A stretch of DNA of 5,759 nucleotides from Modestobacter sp. (GTDB taxonomy: Bacteria; Actinomycetota; Actinomycetes; Mycobacteriales; Geodermatophilaceae). The notes under the pieces were generated by a model, which made no database searches, was not told where the DNA came from, and saw only the letters and a program-made list of their open reading frames with translations. The number at the start of each line of letters is the position of its first letter. Within the stretch, counting starts at the first letter, position 1. Below are positions 1 through 5,516 of the stretch, one piece after another. The position numbers and the translations under genes are program-made. The stretch is taken from positions 1-5,759 of the forward strand of contig JAOPUQ010000178.1 in assembly GCA_025963425.1 (NCBI GenBank). Reading direction: 5' to 3'.

Positions 1-25
1 CGGGGCGCCCGCCGGCCCGGCCGGG

Positions 26-1030
26 TCATCGCCGACGGGCCAGTAGGGCGGTTGCGCCGGCCAGCGCGGCCGCTCCGGCGGCGGCGAGGGTGCCGTGGTG
101 GCGGCTGGCCCACACCTGCGGGTCACGGGTCCAGGCGCCCTCGCTGAACCGCCCGTCGGCGCCGAAGTCGCGGCCGCCCTCGCCGTCGGCGGGGTGCCAC
201 AGGTTCCGCGGATCGTCCGGGCGGGCGTCGGTGTCGGTCTGTTGTCCCGAGATGCCGGTCCTGGCCAGGTACCGGTCGAGGAACGCCGGAGCGACCTTGT
301 TGCCCAGGATCGTGTAGACGGTGGGGACGCCGACCCACCAGGCGCGGCGCCCCGGGTGGTCGGCGGCCCAGACCATGGACGTGGCCACGAACTCGGGGGA
401 GTAGATGGGCGCCACCGGTTGCGGGCGCTTGGGCAGCTTGTTGAGCACCCAGTCGAACTGGGGGGTGTTGACCCCGGGCATGTTCACCATCGTCACGTGC
501 ACGCTGCTGCCGTCGTGCTTCAGCTCGGTGAGCAATGACTCGGTGAAGCCGCGGATGGCGTGCTTCGCGCCGCAGTAGACGCTCTGCAGTGGGATGCCTC
601 GGTACGCCAGCGCGGAGCCGGTCTGCACGATGATTCCGCGATCGCGGCGCTTCATCCGACGGAGCGCGGCCATCGTGCCGTGCACGAAGCCGAGGTAGGT
701 GACCTGGGTGACCCGGGCGTACTCGGCGGGGCTGATCTCGGAGAAGGGGGCGAACACCGACGTGAAGGCCACGTTGCACCACACGTCGATGGGGCCGAGT
801 TCGACTTCGATTCGGTCGGCGGCGGCCTCCACGGCGTCGGCGTCGGACACGTCCACGGGGACCACCAGCGGTGTGCCGCCCGCGGTGCGGACGTCGTCCG
901 CCGCGGCCCGCAGGCCGACCTCGCCGCGGGCCAGGAGGGCGACCTTGTCGCCCCGTCCCGCGAAGGCGACGGCGGTCGCCCGACCGATCCCGCCGCTGGC
1001 GCCGGTCACCACGACCACCTGCGCGCTCAT
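26..1030 (-). CDS. SDR family NAD(P)-dependent oxidoreductase with hydrophobic C-terminal tail
   Basis: A 334-residue short-chain dehydrogenase/reductase, longer than the usual 250 residues. The Rossmann fold opens with the dinucleotide-binding motif TGASGGIG at residues 9-16. DV at 60-61 is the adenine-ring contact, NVA at 86-88 replaces the usual NAG, and Ser139, Tyr152 and Lys156 (YCGAK) form the catalytic centre. The Asn that completes the classical tetrad appears to be Thr111 (in VTYLG). After about residue 240 the chain leaves the standard fold. It ends in an Ala/Leu-rich stretch followed by RRR (about 315-334) that could anchor it to the membrane. The substrate cannot be read from sequence. 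The ATG at 1030 was chosen because the SDR fold starts immediately after it; the in-frame ATG at 1108 would add 26 unrelated residues. The upstream gene on the same strand is the GH15 hydrolase, 80 bp away, with a palindrome in the gap. The family call is firm; the specific reaction is unknown. Confidence 0.93.
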   Translation of the reverse strand: MSAQVVVVTGASGGIGRATAVAFAGRGDKVALLARGEVGLRAAADDVRTAGGTPLVVPVDVSDADAVEAAADRIEVELGPIDVWCNVAFTSVFAPFSEISPAEYARVTQVTYLGFVHGTMAALRRMKRRDRGIIVQTGSALAYRGIPLQSVYCGAKHAIRGFTESLLTELKHDGSSVHVTMVNMPGVNTPQFDWVLNKLPKRPQPVAPIYSPEFVATSMVWAADHPGRRAWWVGVPTVYTILGNKVAPAFLDRYLARTGISGQQTDTDARPDDPRNLWHPADGEGGRDFGADGRFSEGAWTRDPQVWASRHHGTLAAAGAAALAGATALLARRR

Positions 1031-1053
1031 GAGATCCGTTCCCCGGCGTCCTT

Positions 1054-1077
1054 GACACTTGGCATGCGGCAAGTGTC
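1054..1077. promoter_or_regulatory. Perfect inverted repeat upstream of the SDR gene, candidate MarR operator
   Basis: Arms GACACTTG (1054-1061) and CAAGTGTC (1070-1077) are perfect inverse complements around an 8-base spacer. The site lies in the 80-bp gap between the GH15 stop and the SDR start, and is clearly less GC-rich than its surroundings. CCTTGACA at 1050-1057 plus the following bases nearly repeat the palindrome upstream of the MarR gene. On the minus strand TGGACA (1074-1079) could serve as a -35 box for the SDR gene, but no good -10 follows. The alternative reading is a hairpin ending the GH15 transcript; it has no T-tract. The operator role is inferred from the similarity to the other site. 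Confidence 0.5.
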
Positions 1078-1110
1078 CATCGTGATCGGGATGTGCGCAG
1101 GCGCCCATCC

Positions 1111-2892
1111 CTACCTGGTCCGGCGGTCCGAGCCTGCCAGCTGGCGTGCGGTGTTGACCAGCCCCACGTGGCTGAAGGCCTGCGGGGTGTTGCCGACCTG
1201 CCGGCCGGCTCGGGTGTCGTACTCCTCGCTGAGCAGCCCGAGGTCGCTGCGCAGGTCCAGCAGCCGCTCGAACAGCTGCCGGGCCTCCTGCCGGCGGCCG
1301 ATCAGGCTCAGCGCGTCGGCCAGCCAGAAGCTGCAGGCCAGGAATGGGTTCTCGTGCCCGGTCAGGCCATCCACCCCGCCGTCGGCGTCGGGGTGGTACC
1401 GCAGCAGGACGCCGTCCCGGTCCAGGTCCCGCTGCACCGCCTCCACCGTGCCGACGATCCGCGGGTCCGACGGCGGGAGGAACCCGACCCGGGGCAGCAG
1501 GAGCAGTGCGGCGTCGACGCCCGCGGATCCGTAGAACTGGGTGAAGGTCCCGCGGTCGGCGTCGTACCCCCGCGCGCAGACGTCGTCATGGATTTCCTGG
1601 CGCAGCTGCCGCCATCGGTCGACCGGGCCGTCCAGGTCGAACCGCTCGACCGCCTGGACCGCCCGGTCGAGGCCGGCCCAGGCCATGACCTTGGAGTGCA
1701 CGAAGTGCCGCCGTGCGCCGCGGACCTCCCACAGGCTGTTGTCCGGTGCGTCCCAGTTGCCCTCGAGGAACTCCAGCAGCGCGGTCTGCAGCGACCAGGT
1801 GTCCTCGGTCGGGGTCAGGCCGGACCTCCGGGAGTAGTGCAGGCCGTCGAGGACCTCGCCCCACACGTCGAGCTGGAACTGCCCGGCCGCGGCGTTGCCG
1901 GCCCGGACGGGGGAAGATCCGGCGTAGCCGGACAGCCAGGGCAGCTCGTACTCGGGGATGCGCCGCGCGCCGTCGAGGGCGTACATGATTTGCAGGTCGG
2001 CGGGGTCGCCGGCGACGGCGCGCAGCAGCCACTCCCGCCAGGCCCGGGCCTCCCGCACGTACCCGGTGCCCACCAGTGCCTGCAGCGTGAAGGTCGCGTC
2101 CCGCAGCCAGCAGTAGCGGTAGTCCCAGTTGCGCGAACCGCCCAGCTCCTCGGGCAGCGAGGTGGTCACTGCGGCCACGATCCCCCCGGTGGGGGCATAG
2201 GTGAGCGCCTTGAGGGTCAGCAGCGAGCGACGGACGGCGTCCCCCCACTCGCCGTCGTAGGTGCAGTGCTCCATCCACTCGGTCCAGAACGACTCCGTGC
2301 CGGCCAACGCCTGGGCGGCATCGACCGGGCCGGGACGGTGCAGGTGCGAGGCGGCGTAGGTGAGCACGAAGGGCACCGAGTCCCCGGCCGTCACCTCGAA
2401 CTCTGCGTGCGTCGCCCGGTCCCGGCCCTCGAGGGTGACCGGGGTGCGGAGCCACACCGCGTCGGGGCCGGCCACAGCGGCGAACTCGCCATCCAGGTGA
2501 CGGACCCAGGGCACCACGTGGCCGTAGTCGAACCGCAGGGTGAGCTCGGTGCGCATGGCCACCCGGCCGGTGACGCCCTCCACGATCCGGACGACGTCGG
2601 CCGCCTCGCCCCGCGGCGGCATGAGGTCCAGCACCCGCACGGTTCCGCTGTCGGCCTCCCAGGTGCTCTCCAGCACGAGCGTGTCGCCGCGGTAGCGGCG
2701 CCGGGTGCAGTTCCCACCGGAGGCCGGAGCGAGCAGCCACCGTCCGTTGTCCTCGTCGCCCAGGAGGGCGGCGAAGCAGGCGGGCGAGTCGAAGCGCGGC
2801 AGGCACAACCAGTCGAGGGAGCCGTCCCGTCCCACGAGACCAGCGGTATGCAGGTCACCGATCAGTCCGTAGTCCTGGATCGCACCGGCCAT
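1111..2892 (-). CDS. Glycoside hydrolase family 15 protein (glucoamylase/trehalase-like)
   Basis: A full-length, 593-residue cytoplasmic GH15 enzyme without a signal peptide. It starts with the family-typical IQDYGLIGDLHTAGLVGRDG (5-24) and LDWLCLPRFDSPACFAALLG (26-45). An N-terminal beta-sandwich region (about 1-220) precedes the (alpha/alpha)6-barrel. The barrel carries GGSRNWDYRYCWLRD (251-265), the segment NSLWEVRG (385-392) whose Glu389 fits the general acid, and LLSEEYD (553-559) whose Glu556/557 fits the catalytic base. NTPQAFSHVGLVNTA (568-582) closes the barrel. Family members are inverting hydrolases that release glucose from alpha-glucans or, in actinobacteria, from trehalose; the sequence does not show which. 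The ATG at 2892 has a strong Shine-Dalgarno GGGGAGGAG (2898-2906, minus) 5 bases upstream. The MarR gene ends 23 bp upstream on the same strand, suggesting co-transcription under its control. Confidence 0.95.
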   Translation of the reverse strand: MAGAIQDYGLIGDLHTAGLVGRDGSLDWLCLPRFDSPACFAALLGDEDNGRWLLAPASGGNCTRRRYRGDTLVLESTWEADSGTVRVLDLMPPRGEAADVVRIVEGVTGRVAMRTELTLRFDYGHVVPWVRHLDGEFAAVAGPDAVWLRTPVTLEGRDRATHAEFEVTAGDSVPFVLTYAASHLHRPGPVDAAQALAGTESFWTEWMEHCTYDGEWGDAVRRSLLTLKALTYAPTGGIVAAVTTSLPEELGGSRNWDYRYCWLRDATFTLQALVGTGYVREARAWREWLLRAVAGDPADLQIMYALDGARRIPEYELPWLSGYAGSSPVRAGNAAAGQFQLDVWGEVLDGLHYSRRSGLTPTEDTWSLQTALLEFLEGNWDAPDNSLWEVRGARRHFVHSKVMAWAGLDRAVQAVERFDLDGPVDRWRQLRQEIHDDVCARGYDADRGTFTQFYGSAGVDAALLLLPRVGFLPPSDPRIVGTVEAVQRDLDRDGVLLRYHPDADGGVDGLTGHENPFLACSFWLADALSLIGRRQEARQLFERLLDLRSDLGLLSEEYDTRAGRQVGNTPQAFSHVGLVNTARQLAGSDRRTR

Positions 2893-2915
2893 CCGGACTC
2901 CTCCCCGTCGCCTCG

Positions 2916-3392
2916 TCAGCCCGCCGCCGGGACGCTGGTGCGGTCGTCGCCGGCGGTCGCCGGCTCGGGGACTCCGGGCGGGGTGGCCGTCAGGTCTGCG
3001 AGTGCATCGACGACCGCCGTCCGCCGTCTCGGACCCAGTTGCCCCAGCCGCGCGCGCAGGGCTCGGACGCGCAGATCGTCGTAGCGCTGGAGGACACCGC
3101 GACCGGCAGGTGTCAGGGTGATGGTGATCTCGCGGCGGGTCACTTCCGACGGGCGGCGGTCGGCGAGGCCGGCCGCCACGAGCCGGTCGACCAACCGGCT
3201 GGTGGTGGAGACGGTGACCCCCATGCCGTCGGCCAGTTGCACCAGGTTCGCGGCGGCCAGCTCGCTGAGCACCGTGAGGGCCCTGAGCTGGACCAGCGAC
3301 GCCTCGCCGAGCTGGTCGGCGGCCCGCACGGAGATCCCGACCACCACCCGTGTCGCCGACAGGAGCACGTCGTCCTCATATCCGGCAGTCAT
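2916..3392 (-). CDS. MarR family transcriptional regulator
   Basis: A 158-residue MarR-type winged-helix repressor, normal family length. An N-terminal helical dimerisation segment (about 5-30) leads into the DNA-binding domain. The helix-turn-helix spans about 49-75 (NLVQLADGMG, then VTVSTTSRLVDRLVAAGL with the recognition helix). The wing follows with DRRPSEVTRREITITLTPAG (78-97), where the DR...R pattern is characteristic. A C-terminal helix (about 99-140) completes the dimer interface, and the last 20 residues are low-complexity. The ATG at 3392 is preferred over the in-frame ATG at 3488 because it has GGAGG 9 bases upstream and gives the standard N-terminus. Such proteins usually bind palindromes near their own promoter and release DNA on binding a small phenolic or similar ligand. 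A perfect palindrome lies 60 bp upstream of the start, which suggests autoregulation. It is probably the first gene of an operon with the GH15 hydrolase. The ligand is unknown. Confidence 0.93.
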   Translation of the reverse strand: MTAGYEDDVLLSATRVVVGISVRAADQLGEASLVQLRALTVLSELAAANLVQLADGMGVTVSTTSRLVDRLVAAGLADRRPSEVTRREITITLTPAGRGVLQRYDDLRVRALRARLGQLGPRRRTAVVDALADLTATPPGVPEPATAGDDRTSVPAAG

Positions 3393-3401
3393 GCGCACCC
3401 C

Positions 3402-3406
3402 CCTCC
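3402..3406 (-). promoter_or_regulatory. Ribosome binding site that fixes the MarR start
   Basis: GGAGG on the minus strand, followed by more G, lies 9 bases before the ATG at 3392. It supports this start over the upstream in-frame ATG at 3488, which would place the operator-like palindrome inside the coding sequence. Confidence 0.75.
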
Positions 3407-3451
3407 GTGTACCGTCCGCCCACCCACGGTGGTGACGATTCCGCAACAATT

Positions 3452-3473
3452 GCCTTGATGCAAATGTCAAGGC
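3452..3473. promoter_or_regulatory. Perfect inverted repeat overlapping a consensus -35 box, candidate MarR autoregulatory operator
   Basis: Arms GCCTTGA (3452-3458) and TCAAGGC (3467-3473) are exact inverse complements with an 8-base spacer, within an unusually AT-rich patch. On the minus strand the perfect -35 hexamer TTGACA (complement of 3465-3470) overlaps the right arm, so a bound dimer would block polymerase. The -10 is not clear: the hexamer at the ideal 17-base spacing reads GTTGCG. The site is 60 bp upstream of the MarR start, in the gap between MarR and the plus-strand lipoprotein gene, so it could act on either. Size and symmetry fit known MarR-family operators. The protein-site pairing is inferred. 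Confidence 0.6.
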
Positions 3474-3500
3474 GTAGTCGGCGCGCACAGCCCCCGCCTG

Positions 3501-3505
3501 AAGGA
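3501..3505 (+). promoter_or_regulatory. Ribosome binding site that fixes the lipoprotein start
   Basis: AAGGA lies 6 bases before the GTG at 3512, the codon that opens a short basic, then hydrophobic, lipoprotein signal peptide. It supports this GTG over the in-frame ATGs at 3458 and 3464, which fall inside the palindrome. Confidence 0.55.
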
Positions 3506-3511
3506 CCGAGC

Positions 3512-4086
3512 GTGTCTGTCCCTGGTCTGCCGGTCCTGTCGCTCCGTCGCTGGTTCACCGTCGTGCCGTGTGCCGCTGTCGTCCCGCTCTCCGGCTGTGG
3601 CGCCGAGCCTCCGAGGCAGACGCCGCAGGCGGAGGTTCCTGGCGGGGCAGTCGGACCCGACGAGCGGGTCAGCGCCGACGTCAAGGTGCAGGCCGTCGGC
3701 TCGAGTACCCCCTCGATGGCGTCTACTCGGGAGGAGGACGCCGGCCTCTACCTCGGCATCAGCAACACCGGTCCGGGCCCGACGTGCTCGTCGAGGTCAG
3801 CGGTCCGGACTTCGCCGACGCGCGCACCTCGGGCGCGGGGGACGGCGACGCGCTGGCCATCGAGGTTCCGGCCGACGACAACGTCTACGTCGGCGCCGAG
3901 GACGCGCCGGCACTGACCCTGGTGGACCTCGGCCGTCCGCTCCGGTTGTCCCAGTCGATCCCCGTCACGTTCACGTTTCCGGCGTGCCGGGACGGTAACC
4001 GCGCAGGCGGTGGTCGCGCGGAGGGACAGACCCCCGATGCCACCCTCGAGTTCCCCGATCCGGCTGAGGACCCCACCGACGAGTGA
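3512..4086 (+). pseudogene. Secreted lipoprotein of the PCu(A)C/LpqE-like type, broken by five single-base frame changes
   Basis: The GTG start at 3512 opens a lipoprotein signal: RRW at 12-14, the hydrophobic stretch FTVVPCAAVVP, and the lipobox LSGC at 26-29, whose Cys29 would be lipidated after export. The body makes sense only when the frame is switched five times, at about 3698 (one base lost), 3727 (gained), 3773-3777 (lost), 3976-3978 (gained, in TTT) and 4016-4020 (lost, in a GC run). Corrected, it reads DVKVQAV, LEYPLDGVY, EEDAGLYLGISNTG, PDVLVEVSGPDFADARTSG, DDNVYVGAEDAPALTLVDL, SIPVTFTF, RAGTVTAQAVVA, AEGQTPDATLEFPDPAEDP and stop at 4086, about 190 residues. The beta-rich pattern ending in PVTFTFxRAGTVT resembles PCu(A)C copper-chaperone domains and mycobacterial LpqE. 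The copper-binding His/Met cluster is not visible, so copper binding is doubtful. As written it cannot give this protein. Real decay and sequencing error are both possible. Confidence 0.72.
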
Positions 4087-4112
4087 CCGCGGGCGGCGGG
4101 CGGCCGGGCAGC

Positions 4113-4563
4113 TCAGCGCGGGGCCAGCCGGTCCAGCACGTCGGCGAGCAGCGAGAGCAGTTCCGGACGGCTCATCGTCGGCTCCCGGGTCCACTGCTCG
4201 ACCAGGTCCTCGGTGAAGGCGAACCAGGCCCGGACCAACTGCCGCTGCAGCGGCCCGTCGGGCAGCTCGACGGCGGCCAGGGCCACCTCGACCAGCTGCT
4301 CGCGGGTCTGCTCGTAGACCTCGGCCACCCACGGGTCCCCACCGGCGGCGCCGCGGACGAACGCGACGTAGCTCTCCCGGTAGGTCTCCACCCAGCCCAC
4401 GAAGCGGTCCAGCATGCCGGGCAGCTGGCCGACCAGCGGCGTGCCCGCCGGCGGCAACACCTCGGCGCGCAGCAGTTCGGCCGCGGCGGTGGTGACGGCG
4501 GTGTAGTACTCGCGCTTGGTCGCGAAGTAGTGGAACAGCAGGCTGCGGCTGATCCCCGCCCGG
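4113..4563 (-). pseudogene. TetR family regulator, left copy of a head-to-head pair, N-terminus missing
   Basis: Read on the minus strand from about 4563 to the stop at 4113, this encodes RRAGISRSLLFHYFATKREY and onward through FVGWVETYRESYVAFVRGAA to VLDRLAPR. It keeps the recognition helix of a TetR helix-turn-helix and the whole ligand-binding domain, but lacks helix 1, helix 2 and the start codon. Upstream of RRAGIS the sequence is simply the antisense of the neighbouring copy's N-terminal codons, so the ATG at 4646 would add about 30 meaningless residues and has no ribosome binding site. The rest has no frameshift or stop and is about 92% identical in protein to the right copy. Its stop converges with the lipoprotein stop at 4086, 26 bp away. 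Such proteins are normally dimeric repressors; this one should not bind DNA properly. Confidence 0.75.
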
Positions 4564-4593
4564 CGCACCGCCGACGACCGGCGGGCCCAGCTG

Positions 4594-5118
4594 GTGGCCA
4601 TCGGGCTGGACCTGCTGCCCACGACGCCGGTGCAGGACCTGACCATCGACGAGGTGGCCCGGCGGGCCGGGATCAGCCGCAGCCTGCTGTTCCACTACTT
4701 CGCGAGCAAGCGGGAGTACTACACCGCGGTGACCACCGCCGCCGCCGAGCTGTTGCGCGCCGAGGTGCTGCCCCCGCCCGGCACGCCGCTGGTCGGGCAG
4801 CTGCCGGGCATGCTGGACCGGTTCGTCGGCTGGGTGGAGACCTACCGGGAGAGCTACGTCGCGTTCGTGCGCGGCGCCGCCGGCGGGGACCCGTGGGTGG
4901 CCGACGTGTACGAGCAGACCCGCGAGCAGCTGGTCGAGGTGGCGTTGGCTGCGGTGCCGCTGACCGACGGCCCCCGGCAGCGCCAGCTGGTGCGGGCCTG
5001 GTTCGCGTTCACCGAGGACCTGGTCGCGCAGTGGACCCGCGAGCCCACGATGACCCGCGGCGAGCTGCTCGCCCTGCTCGACGACGTCCTCACCCGACTG
5101 CCCCGGGCCGAGGGGTAG
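4594..5118 (+). CDS. TetR/AcrR family transcriptional regulator, right copy, native start apparently lost
   Basis: From the GTG at 4594 this gives 174 residues. The helix-turn-helix is complete, LTIDEVARRAGISRSLLFHYF at about 16-36, followed by the TetR signature KREYYTAV. The rest is the helical ligand-binding and dimerisation domain up to LPRAEG. The reading frame continues upstream of the GTG with TADDRRAQL, which looks like the normal first helix of a TetR protein, to about 4561. It then runs into the antisense of the left copy and a stop at 4528, with no ATG or GTG and no ribosome binding site. So the true start seems deleted, and translation from GTG 4594 would lose half of helix 1. It may be a pseudogene. 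Its stop (5116-5118) directly abuts the stop of the convergent PPOX gene. The gene it would regulate is unknown. Confidence 0.7.
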   Translation: MAIGLDLLPTTPVQDLTIDEVARRAGISRSLLFHYFASKREYYTAVTTAAAELLRAEVLPPPGTPLVGQLPGMLDRFVGWVETYRESYVAFVRGAAGGDPWVADVYEQTREQLVEVALAAVPLTDGPRQRQLVRAWFAFTEDLVAQWTREPTMTRGELLALLDDVLTRLPRAEG

Positions 5119-5442
5119 TCAGCCGGCGATCGTCTGGTGTCCGGGCCCGATCCAGACGCTGACCCGCTCGGTCTTGATCTGCTCCGGCGGGTAGGGGTGC
5201 CCCTCGTACTTCTGGGAGAGCGCGTCGATCTGCTCGCGGGCCTTCTGCCCGCGCCCGGTGGCGACGACCCGGCCGTGGACCTCGGCGTAGCGGTAGGGGT
5301 TCTCCTCGTCCCGGATCGCCGGCGTCACCCGCGGATCGCGTTCCATGTCTGGAACTTCTGCCGGTGCGGTTTCGGTGTTGACGAACAGCCGCCGACCGTC
5401 GGTGCCGACCCAGATGTGCTGCGTCCTGGGTGCCTGCCATGC
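5119..5442 (-). pseudogene. PPOX-class (pyridoxamine phosphate oxidase-like, possibly F420-dependent) oxidoreductase, N-terminus missing
   Basis: Minus-strand frame reading APRTQHIWVGTDGRRLFVNT, then MERDPRVTPAIRDEENPYRY, AEVHGRVVATGRGQKAREQI, DALSQKYEGHPYPPEQIKTE and RVSVWIGPGHQTIAG to the stop at 5119. This is the split-barrel core and C-terminus of small actinobacterial PPOX enzymes that bind FMN or F420. The first 30-40 residues of the family are absent: the frame meets a stop at 5491-5493 and has no ATG, GTG or TTG before the ATG at 5346, which would leave only 75 residues. Between NTET and MERDP the frame gives APAEVPD, but one frame over the same bases encode RQK, the family's conserved phosphate-binding motif. 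A one-base gain and a one-base loss about 20 bases apart therefore appear to bracket it. Probably non-functional as written. Confidence 0.7.
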
Positions 5443-5483
5443 CGGACCCCTACCCGCACCGGACCGGCATCGCCCCGGCGGTT

Positions 5484-5499
5484 CCGCGGCTCACCGCGG
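5484..5499 (-). terminator. GC hairpin after the acyltransferase gene, possible terminator
   Basis: CCGCGG, a 4-base loop and CCGCGG form a perfect 6-bp all-GC stem 17 bases past the stop of the acyltransferase gene. There is no T-tract, as is common for actinobacterial hairpin terminators. Short GC palindromes occur by chance in such DNA, so confidence is modest. Confidence 0.35.
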
Positions 5500-5516
5500 T
5501 TCGGCGAGGGGCCGGC

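Larger units (their letters stand above)
4113..5118. repeat. Large imperfect inverted repeat made by two TetR genes
   Basis: The left arm (about 4113-4560) is the inverse complement of the right arm (about 4665-5118), with roughly 100 bp between them. By hand alignment of about 420 bp I count about 46 mismatches (about 89% identity), roughly two-thirds of them silent third-position changes. Similarity stops near the two stop codons, so the repeat is of genes and not of a larger segment. Read-through transcription would yield an RNA able to fold into a long imperfect hairpin. Confidence 0.85.

Noticed and set aside
1..25. Short GC palindromes (CCCGGCCGGG at 16-25 and GGGCGCCC at 3-10) just after the SDR stop
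   Set aside because: They may be part of a terminator, but self-complementary GC words without a loop are common here and the window ends before the structure can be judged.
560..1534. Plus-strand open frame of 324 codons antisense to SDR and GH15
   Set aside because: It spans the ends of two well-supported minus-strand genes and their gap and has no recognisable domain.
1093..3084. Long plus-strand open frame (663 codons) opposite the GH15 gene
   Set aside because: Its Gly/Pro/Val/Arg/His-rich translation shows no family motif, while the opposite strand encodes a full GH15 enzyme. It is the usual antisense shadow in very GC-rich coding DNA.
3458..3466. ATG codons at 3458 and 3464 as lipoprotein starts
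   Set aside because: They lie inside the palindrome, lack a ribosome binding site and would add about 16-18 residues before the signal peptide; GTG 3512 with AAGGA fits better.
3512..4086. Programmed ribosomal frameshifting in the lipoprotein gene
   Set aside because: Five alternating shifts would be needed, and no slippery heptamer with a following structure is evident at the switch points.
4113..5118. The inverted repeat as a transposon end or an amplification fold-back
   Set aside because: Similarity is confined to TetR coding sequence, there is no transposase, and the arms differ by about 11% with mostly silent changes, unlike an artefactual fold-back.
4083..5162. Plus-strand open frame of 359 codons running through both TetR arms
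   Set aside because: It reads the antisense of the left copy and then the right copy out of frame. The apparent repetition in its protein only reflects the DNA inverted repeat.
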